Below the pieces are notes generated by a model that worked only from the letters and a program-made list of their open reading frames with translations, searched no databases and was not told where the DNA came from. Of a stretch of 64,000 nt of DNA, positions 57,132 to 64,000 are shown one piece after another (within the stretch, counting starts at the first letter, position 1; each line of letters opens with the position of its first letter). This DNA is from Halopseudomonas bauzanensis (GTDB lineage Bacteria; Pseudomonadota; Gammaproteobacteria; Pseudomonadales; Pseudomonadaceae): contig NZ_FOUA01000008.1 in NCBI RefSeq assembly GCF_900114735.1, positions 1-64,000 of the forward strand. Direction: 5' to 3'. A program made the translations under genes and the position numbers.

Positions 57132-57698
57132 TCAGGCGCGCGACATGAACTTGCCGCTTTCGGTATTGATGCGGACCACTTCGCCGGTTTCCAGGTATTC
57201 CGGAATCTGGATTTCCAGGCCGCTGGCGAAACGGGCGGTCTTGGTACGGGCGCTGGCGGAGGAGCCCTTGATCGCCGGGGGCGTTTCCTCGATGGCCATT
57301 TCCACTACTGCCGGCAGCTCCACACCCACCAGATTGCCTTCCACTACCAGACCGTAGAGGCCCGGAATGCCATCATGCAGATAAGGAATCTGTTCCTCAA
57401 GGGCATCGGCGTTCAGGGTGAACTGGGTAAAGTCCTCGTTATCCATGAAGGTGTAGCCGTCCATATCCTGGTAGAGAAACTGCACCGCGCGCTTCTGGAA
57501 GTCGATGGGCGCGAGGAAGTCATCGCCGGTCAGGCTCTGTTCCAGCTTCTGTTTGGTCTGCGCATGGTTGAAACGCACCTTGTACAGGGTCGTGCCGCTG
57601 CGTGAAGAGGGACTCTTCACGTCGATCTGGGACACGATATACGGCTGATTATTGATCTGGACGATCTGGCCTTTCTTCAGTTCGGCGGCTTTTGGCAT
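57132..57698 (-). CDS. efpL: Elongation factor P-like protein EfpL (YeiP)
   Basis: A 188-residue three-domain EF-P paralogue. In place of the modified Lys loop of EF-P it has SSRSGTTLYK with Arg33 at the tip, the signature of EfpL/YeiP. These factors relieve ribosome stalling at proline-rich motifs. The start is at ATG 57698. It shares its upstream region with the hairpin that ends the channel gene. Confidence 0.93.
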   Translation of the reverse strand: MPKAAELKKGQIVQINNQPYIVSQIDVKSPSSRSGTTLYKVRFNHAQTKQKLEQSLTGDDFLAPIDFQKRAVQFLYQDMDGYTFMDNEDFTQFTLNADALEEQIPYLHDGIPGLYGLVVEGNLVGVELPAVVEMAIEETPPAIKGSSASARTKTARFASGLEIQIPEYLETGEVVRINTESGKFMSRA

Positions 57699-57715
57699 CG
57701 GTCATGCTCGGTGGG

Positions 57716-57746
57716 CGGGGAAAACGCTATTGTGCGTTTTTCCCCG
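57716..57746 (-). terminator. Terminator-like hairpin after mscK
   Basis: CGGGGAAAACGC (57716-57727) pairs with GCGTTTTTCCCCG (57734-57746) with one extra T and a 6-base loop. It lies 21 bases beyond the stop of the mechanosensitive channel gene. Confidence 0.55.
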
Positions 57747-57766
57747 ATTGGCGCGCAAGCTGCGAC

Positions 57767-60700
57767 TCATCCCTTGTCGATGCTGATCAGTCGCTCCAGA
57801 CCTTCATTGGTGCGCAGGTTGACATCCACCTGCCGGGTGGCGATCTCGATGTCGTTCTCGGCAAACAGGCGGTCGATTTCGCGGTTGGTTTCATCGATGG
57901 TCAGGTTGCGGTCGATCAACTGTCGCACGTGCATGCGCAGCTCGTGATCCAGGCGGTTGTCATTGAAGCCGAGGAACAGCACCATCGGCTCCGGCTCGTC
58001 CAGAACCCGGGGGTTGTCTTCGGCAATCTGCAACAGCAGGCGGCGCACCAGGGTGACATCCGAGCCATAGGCGACGGCAATCTTCACCGTGACCATGGTG
58101 ATGGTATCGGACAGTGACCAGTTGATCAGATGTTCGGTAACGAAGGTCTTGTTGGGGACAATGATTTCCTTGCGATCGAAATCGATGATGGTGGTGGCGC
58201 GGATGCGGATGCGGTTGACCGTGCCCGACAGGTTGCCGATGGTTACCACATCGCCGATGCGCACCGGCCGCTCGAAAAGGATGATCAGCCCCGAGACGAA
58301 GTTGGCGAAGATCTCCTGCAGGCCGAAACCCAGCCCCACCCCGAGCGCTGCCACCAGCCACTGCAGCTTGTTCCAGCTGACGCCCAGGGTGGCCAGGCAA
58401 CCGATGATGCCGACGCTGACGATGATATAGCTCAGCAGCGTGGTTATGGCGTAACTGCTGCCCTGGCGCAGCTCCATGCGCGATAGCACCAGTATCTCCA
58501 GCAGTCCGGGCAGGTTGCGGGCCAGCATGACGGTCAGAATGACGATAATGACCGCGCCCAGCAGGTCGCCGGCGCTGAGTGGCGCCATCAGCGGATTGTC
58601 CGCGGTGCCGCTGTTGTATTCCCAGAGGGTGATGGACTCCAGATAGGAAGCGGCGCTGAGCAAGTCGGACCAGACCAGATACACCAGTACGCCGAACAGC
58701 ACCAGCAGGCCCAGACGGGCCAGACGCAACGACTGCTGATTGATCTGCTCCAGCTTGAGTTCAGGTATCTCCACCGGTGTTTCATGCTCGGCGCCATTGG
58801 CCTGTTCCTCGGCCTGGCGTTTGCTGATGGCCCGCTGGTAGGCGAGGTGACGCCCAGCCACACCCAGATTGCGCACCACAATGCCCTGCAGCAATATCCA
58901 GGCGGCGATCAGGTACAGGGTATCGATCATCCGGTCCGCCAGGCGGATGGCGGTGAAGTGATAGCCCCAGATGGTCATCCCGGCCAGCACCAGCGGCAGC
59001 AGGATGAGGATCAGCGAGGCACCGAAATGGAAGATCCGCGAATTGTTCAGCGGCTCGCTCCGGCGCATCAGGCGTCCGACCAGCAGGCTGAACAGCGACA
59101 GGGTGATGATCATCACCACTCGGCCCACCACATCCTTGTCCAGATGCTCCGGGTTGGTGGACCCCAGGCTGATGATCAGCACCATCGGCAACAGTACCCA
59201 GGCCAGGTGGCGGGTCAGCTTGCGCAGGCGCGCGACCTTGATGGCGGACCAGCGGAAATGGCGGATGGTAATGCCCTGTGGGTCGAACAGGCGATACATC
59301 AGGTGCAGCGCGAACCAGCTAACCGAGAGCTGCAACAACGCCCGCCCCAGCCTGGGCATGGCGGGGGTATCACCGAACACCAGGCCGAAGCCGGCGCCGC
59401 CCAGCAGGATAGGCAGCGGCAATACCGAGACCGCCGTCAGCAGCAGAGCGAGGGGCGTGGTGCGTTGGCTGTCGAGCCGGTAGTGGCCGACTTCTCCATG
59501 AAGCTGATTCAGGCGGTTGACCAGGCGCTTGCGCAATAGCAATGGAATGCTGGCCACGGCCAGTAGCAGGGCGAGCCAGCCGGGGTGATCCCAGAGCGTC
59601 AACAGCAGCAGCTTTATCTGCGCCAGCGGCTGCAGATTCTGTAATTGGGACAATATCTGTTGTGGCAGGTTGAGCAGCCACTCGCGGTTGATCGGCGGAT
59701 TGCTGGCCACCCAGAACAACTGATCATCGATGGTTTGTCGCAGCTTGGTGCTGAGTTGCTGCAGCTGGTTTTCGCTGATCTGCAGGGCGATGGCTTCACC
59801 CAGCAGGGTATTGATATGGACGCTGAGTTGTTCGACCAGGGTTCCCCGGCTGCGGATCAGCTGCAGCAGGTCGTCGCGCAACTCGTCCCGCTGGGCCTCA
59901 GGCAATTGATTCAGTAGCCGGGTGAGATAGGCGTCCTGATTGCGCAACTGTTCGCGCAGCTGGTTGATCTCGAACTGGCGCAGGCGCATGTCCGCTACCG
60001 AGTCGGCGAGGGTGCGGTCGATCTGCACCGCCGGCAGCGCCTGCTTTTCCTGATGCAGGATACGCGACAGGAGCACGCTGCCCTCCAGTACGCTGATCTG
60101 CTGGTCCAGAGCGCTTTCCTGCTGGGTGAGCTGATCGATCTGCTGGGTCGTCTGGATATTGCGGCGCGACAGGGTACTGATTCGATTCGATGATGCGAGC
60201 AGCTCCTCGCTGATCCGCTGATTGATCAGGCTCTGCTCGTGCAGCAACTGGTGGTTGCTGATCTGCTGTGATTCGGCGGTTGTATCGCTGATCACCTGTT
60301 CCGACAAGCTGCGGCGCTTCTCGTCAATCACGTCCTGCAGGACATTGATTTCCTTATCGATGTTGCCGAGTTCGGCGAGCAGGTGGCGGCGCTTGCCGTT
60401 GGCCAGCTCCAACAGCGTATTGTTCGCCGACAACTGCTGGCGCAGCAGCGCGCTGGATTGTTCCAGGCTGACCAGTTCGGCCTCCGCCGCCTCGATTCGG
60501 GCCTGGTTGAGCTGGTTCTGCGGCTGGCGTTGCAGTTGGCGCAATTGCTCGTTGAGCTCATTGGTCCGCGCCTGGTTGGCGGAAATCCGGCTCTGGGTTT
60601 TTTCCGGGCGGGTTTCGGCGGCGATCAGTTCACTGTTGACGGCCGTCAGCTCGTTCTGCCAGTCATACATCCGGGCGACCTGATCGCCCAGGGTGGCATC

Positions 60701-61066
60701 CAGGGTCTGCAGCGTGCCGGCGGCAAACCGCTGGCGCAGGCGCTCTTCATTGACTGGACCCAGGGCTTCGGTCTGTTGATTCAGCCGGCGCAGCTCTTCC
60801 GGCGCGTCGTCCAGAGTCGCCTGCAGCTCGGTCTGTTGCTCGCGCAGTGACTCGGTTCGTTGCAGTGAGGTCAGTGTCTGCTGCCAGGCTTCCTGCAACT
60901 GCTGCTGCTCGGCGGCGGACTTGCCGCTGTCGGGTAGGGCAGCGATAGCCTGCTGCAGGCGTTCGACGGGATTGGCACCGTCCTCGCTGTCCTGCGCATG
61001 GGCCAAGGGCAGGGCCCAGAACAGGCACGCGAGCAGAATCAATGGCAACAGGTGGAGGCGTGGCAT
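57767..61066 (-). CDS. mscK: Large mechanosensitive channel MscK/MscM (KefA type)
   Basis: A 1099-residue inner-membrane channel. It has a signal peptide (1-24) and a large periplasmic coiled-coil region (about 30-470) rich in Gln and Leu. About ten helices follow (500-880), then the MscS-like pore and beta domain with LGVGLGFGLQEIFANFVSGL and ERPVRIGDVVTIG. It opens under membrane tension during osmotic downshock. The length and N-terminal coiled-coil domain distinguish it from MscS. Confidence 0.92.
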   Translation of the reverse strand: MPRLHLLPLILLACLFWALPLAHAQDSEDGANPVERLQQAIAALPDSGKSAAEQQQLQEAWQQTLTSLQRTESLREQQTELQATLDDAPEELRRLNQQTEALGPVNEERLRQRFAAGTLQTLDATLGDQVARMYDWQNELTAVNSELIAAETRPEKTQSRISANQARTNELNEQLRQLQRQPQNQLNQARIEAAEAELVSLEQSSALLRQQLSANNTLLELANGKRRHLLAELGNIDKEINVLQDVIDEKRRSLSEQVISDTTAESQQISNHQLLHEQSLINQRISEELLASSNRISTLSRRNIQTTQQIDQLTQQESALDQQISVLEGSVLLSRILHQEKQALPAVQIDRTLADSVADMRLRQFEINQLREQLRNQDAYLTRLLNQLPEAQRDELRDDLLQLIRSRGTLVEQLSVHINTLLGEAIALQISENQLQQLSTKLRQTIDDQLFWVASNPPINREWLLNLPQQILSQLQNLQPLAQIKLLLLTLWDHPGWLALLLAVASIPLLLRKRLVNRLNQLHGEVGHYRLDSQRTTPLALLLTAVSVLPLPILLGGAGFGLVFGDTPAMPRLGRALLQLSVSWFALHLMYRLFDPQGITIRHFRWSAIKVARLRKLTRHLAWVLLPMVLIISLGSTNPEHLDKDVVGRVVMIITLSLFSLLVGRLMRRSEPLNNSRIFHFGASLILILLPLVLAGMTIWGYHFTAIRLADRMIDTLYLIAAWILLQGIVVRNLGVAGRHLAYQRAISKRQAEEQANGAEHETPVEIPELKLEQINQQSLRLARLGLLVLFGVLVYLVWSDLLSAASYLESITLWEYNSGTADNPLMAPLSAGDLLGAVIIVILTVMLARNLPGLLEILVLSRMELRQGSSYAITTLLSYIIVSVGIIGCLATLGVSWNKLQWLVAALGVGLGFGLQEIFANFVSGLIILFERPVRIGDVVTIGNLSGTVNRIRIRATTIIDFDRKEIIVPNKTFVTEHLINWSLSDTITMVTVKIAVAYGSDVTLVRRLLLQIAEDNPRVLDEPEPMVLFLGFNDNRLDHELRMHVRQLIDRNLTIDETNREIDRLFAENDIEIATRQVDVNLRTNEGLERLISIDKG

Positions 61067-61242
61067 GATAATGATAATCCGCGATGAACAAAGGGAAGCT
61101 TAGTCCCGAGTGCGTGCCAATGAAAGCAGCACCAAGGAACGACGCCTCGGACAATGCGGGTCAGGGGTTGGTTCAGGAGTGGCTGAGGAAGTGCTTACGT
61201 CATCGACGGAACGAAGATGAACATGGGGAGCGGCCCGCGGAC

Positions 61243-61281
61243 CGGTAAAAAGGGTTCCGGCTGATCGGTGTCAGCCGGAAC
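61243..61281 (-). terminator. Rho-independent terminator of the acyl-CoA dehydrogenase gene
   Basis: A perfect 11-bp stem, GTTCCGGCTGA (61254-61264) with TCAGCCGGAAC (61271-61281), has a 6-base loop. On the minus strand it is followed by CCCTTTTTACC. It stands 17 bases beyond the gene end. The remaining gap 61067-61242 holds no recognised gene. Confidence 0.9.
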
Positions 61282-61297
61282 TCGCGCAGAAGCGGAT

Positions 61298-63100
61298 TTA
61301 GAACCACCCGTCCTGCATTGCCATGCACGTTTGATCACGCGCATCCAGCAGGTTCAGCTCATGGTGGCAGGCAGGCACTTCCCAGGTCAGGAAGTAGCGC
61401 GCCGCCTGCAGCTTGCCCCGGTAGAAGCTCTCGTCAGAGGTATTGCCGCGGGCCAGACCTTCCTCGGCGCGAATCGCCTGCTCCAGCCAGCGCCAGCCGA
61501 TCACTGCATGACCGAAGACCTTCATGTACAGCGCCGAGTTGGCCAGGGTTTCGTTGAGCTTGCCGCTGCCCAGGTCGGTGAGCAACGCCTGGGTGGTGGT
61601 CTGCAGGTGTTGCAGCAATTGCTCAAGCGGCTTGCGCAGTTCCTCCAGCGAGGCGTATTCGCCGGCACGCTGGATGCTGCTTTCGATCAGCCCGATCAAT
61701 TGGCGTAGGCCAGCGCCCTTGTTCTGGGTCAGCTTGCGGGCCAGCAGGTCCAGCGACTGGATGCCATGGGTGCCTTCGTGGATCGGGTTCAGGCGATTGT
61801 CGCGGTAGTACTGTTCCACCGGATATTCGCGGGTATAGCCGTGACCACCGAGGATCTGGATCGCCAGCTCGTTGGCCTTGAGGCAGAACTCCGAGGGCCA
61901 GGATTTGACGATCGGGGTCAGCAGGTCCAGTAGTTCATTGGCCAGTTGCCGCTGCTCTTCGGTATTGCCGGTCTTGCCGTCATCCACCAATCGGGCGCAG
62001 AACAGGCCCAGATCGAAGGAGCCTTCGACATAGGCTTTCTGCGTCAGCAACATGCGACGGATATCGGCATGCTCGATCAGCGCCACCTGCGGGCTGGTCG
62101 GATCCTTGCCATCGGGGTGGCGACCCTGAGGGCGCTCGCGGGCGTAATCCAGCGAGTACAGGTAGCCGGCGTAACCGAGCATGATGGCGCCCATGCCGAC
62201 GCCGATACGCGCCTCGTTCATCATCTGGAACATGTAGGCCAGGCCCTTGTGCGGCTCGCCGACCAGATAACCCACGCAATTGCCGTTGTCACCGAAGTTC
62301 AGTGCGGTGGATGTGGTACCGCGCCAGCCCATCTTGTGGAACAGGCCCGCCAGCACCACATCGTTGCGCTCGCCCAGGCTGCCGTCATCATTGACCAGGA
62401 ACTTGGGCACGATGAACAGGGAAATACCCTTCACTCCGGGCGGCGCGTCGGGCAGCTTGGCCAGCACCATGTGCACGATGTTTTCCGACAGCGGATGGTC
62501 GCCACCGGAAATGAAGATCTTGTTGCCCTTGATGCGGTAGGTGCCGTCGCCAGCCGGCTCGGCACGGGTACGCAGATCGGACAGGGAGGAGCCGGCGTGG
62601 GGCTCGGTCAACGCCATGGTGCCAAAGAAACGACCTTCGATCATCGGCTGGAAGAAGCGGCGCTTCTGGTCCTCTGTACCGAACTTGCCGATCAGGTTGC
62701 TGGCGCCCATGGTCAGCATCGGGTAGGACGAGGTGGCGATGTTGGCCGCCTGGAAGTGCGCGAAACAGGCGCGCGACAGCAGGTTCGGCAACTGCATGCC
62801 GCCTTCCTCGAAGCTGCGCCCGGCGTTCTGGAAACCGGCTTCAATAAAGGCGTCTACCGCCGGCTTGATCTCGGGGATCAGTACCGCTGCGCCGTCTACA
62901 TACTCCGGCTCGTTTTCGTCGCTCTTGCGGTTGTGCGGGGCGAAGAACTTCTCCGCGATCTGGCGGGCTGTGGCCACGGCGGCATCGAAGGTTTCGCGGT
63001 TGTGATCGGCGAAGCGCTCGCGCTGGGTCAGTTCTTCAGCATCCAGCACTTCGTAGAGTTCGAATGCCAGGTTGCGTGGGTCGAGCAGGGTATCGGTCAT
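61298..63100 (-). CDS. Acyl-CoA dehydrogenase with C-terminal extension
   Basis: A 600-residue FAD enzyme for the first step of fatty-acid beta-oxidation. The flavin-binding block MALTEPHAGSSLSDLRTRA lies near 160-178 and GGHGYTREYPVEQYYRD near 440. The catalytic Glu is in IHEGTHGIQSLDLL. The last 130 residues are the extra helical domain of the large acyl-CoA dehydrogenases in pseudomonads, which often act on medium or long chains. It is monocistronic with its own terminator. Confidence 0.93.
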   Translation of the reverse strand: MTDTLLDPRNLAFELYEVLDAEELTQRERFADHNRETFDAAVATARQIAEKFFAPHNRKSDENEPEYVDGAAVLIPEIKPAVDAFIEAGFQNAGRSFEEGGMQLPNLLSRACFAHFQAANIATSSYPMLTMGASNLIGKFGTEDQKRRFFQPMIEGRFFGTMALTEPHAGSSLSDLRTRAEPAGDGTYRIKGNKIFISGGDHPLSENIVHMVLAKLPDAPPGVKGISLFIVPKFLVNDDGSLGERNDVVLAGLFHKMGWRGTTSTALNFGDNGNCVGYLVGEPHKGLAYMFQMMNEARIGVGMGAIMLGYAGYLYSLDYARERPQGRHPDGKDPTSPQVALIEHADIRRMLLTQKAYVEGSFDLGLFCARLVDDGKTGNTEEQRQLANELLDLLTPIVKSWPSEFCLKANELAIQILGGHGYTREYPVEQYYRDNRLNPIHEGTHGIQSLDLLARKLTQNKGAGLRQLIGLIESSIQRAGEYASLEELRKPLEQLLQHLQTTTQALLTDLGSGKLNETLANSALYMKVFGHAVIGWRWLEQAIRAEEGLARGNTSDESFYRGKLQAARYFLTWEVPACHHELNLLDARDQTCMAMQDGWF

Positions 63101-63178
63101 GGCAGTTGCCCTTGTTGTGTTACCTCGAACTCGCCGTTCCCGGTTGGCTACCGACGTAATGCGCCGAGGTTGCAGATA

Positions 63179-63209
63179 ATGATGTGCCGCAGTGTATGCG
63201 GCACATCAT
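63179..63209 (-). terminator. Hairpin downstream of srkA
   Basis: A 13-bp perfect stem, ATGATGTGCCGCA (63179-63191) with TGCGGCACATCAT (63197-63209), and a 5-base loop. It lies between srkA and the acyl-CoA dehydrogenase gene. No clear U-run. Confidence 0.55.
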
Positions 63210-63259
63210 CGGTGGGGGAACAGCCATTGATGGGATTGATAAAGCGGAATCAGGAATTT

Positions 63260-64000
63260 TCAGAACAACCGCAGGGTCGGCTCATCCAGCGCAGCGCGCT
63301 GTTCGCGCAGGGTGAGGATCTGATCGGCCCAGTAGCGCTCGCTGGCAAACCAGGGGAAGTGCATGGGAAACGCCGGGTCATCCCAGCGCCGGGCCAGCCA
63401 GGCGCTGTAATGGATCAGCCGCAGACTGCGCAGGGATTCGATCAGCGGCAGCTGGCGCGGGTCGAAATCATGGAATTCGTTGTAGCCATCGACCAGTTCC
63501 GCCAACTGCGCCTGGCGCTGATCGCGCTCGCCGGACAACATCATCCACAGATCCTGGATCGCCGGGCCCTGGCGGCAGTCATCCATATCCACCATATACA
63601 GCAGCTCATCGCGCCACAGCAGGTTGCCGACATGCAGATCACCATGCAGGCGAATGGTCTGGTAGGGGTGCTCGCGGACGATGTCATCAATCCGTGCGAG
63701 CAGGTCATCGGCTACCGAGAAGTACGCCGGACGCAGGTTGGCGGGCACGCTGTCATGTTCACGCAGCCAGGCGATGCTGTCATGGCCGAAGTTCTGCACC
63801 GTCAATTCGGGGCGGTGATCGAAGGGCCGCATGGCGCCGACTGCATGAAGGCGACCCAGCAGGCGGCCGAGCATCAGCAGGTGGTCGGGGTTATCCAGCT
63901 CCGGTGCGCGACCACCGAAGCGCTTGAACAGGCTGAAACGGAAGCCGGCGAATTCGAACAGGGTCTGGCCTTCGACCTGCATCGGCGGAATGACCGGAAT
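63260..64000 (-). CDS. srkA: Stress response kinase A (SrkA/YihE), C-terminal part
   Basis: The window holds about the last 245 residues of a protein of about 325; the N-terminus lies beyond the right edge and the Met near 63982 is internal. The kinase motifs are RLHGDLHVGNLLW (catalytic Asp in the HGD motif) and MVDMDDCRQGP (metal-binding Asp). SrkA is a Ser/Thr kinase that counters stress-induced death. The next gene downstream is the acyl-CoA dehydrogenase, with a hairpin between. Confidence 0.92.
   Translation of the reverse strand: MPVIPPMQVEGQTLFEFAGFRFSLFKRFGGRAPELDNPDHLLMLGRLLGRLHAVGAMRPFDHRPELTVQNFGHDSIAWLREHDSVPANLRPAYFSVADDLLARIDDIVREHPYQTIRLHGDLHVGNLLWRDELLYMVDMDDCRQGPAIQDLWMMLSGERDQRQAQLAELVDGYNEFHDFDPRQLPLIESLRSLRLIHYSAWLARRWDDPAFPMHFPWFASERYWADQILTLREQRAALDEPTLRLF

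Overview
The window is a bacterial chromosome segment from a Pseudomonas-like gammaproteobacterium. The evidence is gene content and order typical of Pseudomonadaceae (holC-pepA divergent from lptF-lptG, the folX/folE/folM cluster, rhlB, PhoH, EfpL, a MexEF-like efflux system, SrkA) and a moderately high GC content outside the left end. Species cannot be assigned from this sequence alone. No tRNA, rRNA or CRISPR array was recognised.

Positions 1 to about 9170 are an accessory region built on a broken integron gene-cassette array without an integrase in view. Five attC-like sites (1623-1706, 5251-5362, 5645-5722, 6102-6179, 9109-9169) separate small cassette genes: a lipoprotein, a small membrane protein, a truncated ABM-type monooxygenase, a zinc-ribbon-like protein, a DUF3024 protein and an AraC/methyltransferase protein. 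The array is interrupted by an IS30 element, by a BigR-type sulfide/persulfide operon (ArsR regulator, rhodanese, TauE/SafE transporter, ETHE1-like dioxygenase), by a truncated gltX fused to a truncated cassette, by an IS3-type transposase remnant, and by an MDR oxidoreductase next to a deleted SDR gene.

Positions 9.3-30.5 kb carry small regulons. These are a MocR-type regulator divergent from an AhpD-like protein, an NDH-2-like oxidoreductase and a flavodoxin-fold quinone/azo reductase; a TlpA-like thioredoxin protein; a barnase-barstar pair; a MexEF-OprN-like RND efflux operon divergent from an AraC regulator; a PAP2-phosphatase/PATR lipoprotein; and an ECF42 sigma factor with DGPF (YCII) partner genes and a matching candidate promoter. 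Two small genes (a DUF503 protein and a CBS-domain protein) appear frameshifted.

Positions 30.5-35.5 kb are core genes (holC, pepA, lptF, lptG). Positions 35.6-46.5 kb are an auxiliary type VI secretion island: a sigma-54-type promoter with an upstream inverted repeat, hcp with a strong terminator, vgrG, a DUF4123 adaptor, a LysM-headed Gly/Ala-rich putative effector, then four tandem paralogous SUMF1/FGE-domain lipoproteins (probable immunity proteins), a vgrG scrap, an IS3 scrap and an LprI-like protein. No T6SS sheath or baseplate genes are present, so the island would rely on an apparatus encoded elsewhere. This effector and expanded immunity array is the best candidate for an undescribed system.

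Positions 46.6-64 kb are housekeeping genes: RDD protein, HopJ-family protein, folX, folE, folM, mioC-like flavodoxin, a Crp/Fnr regulator, class II aldolase, hydrolases, yaaA, PIN-PhoH, rhlB, EfpL, an MscK-type channel, an acyl-CoA dehydrogenase, and srkA, which runs off the right edge.
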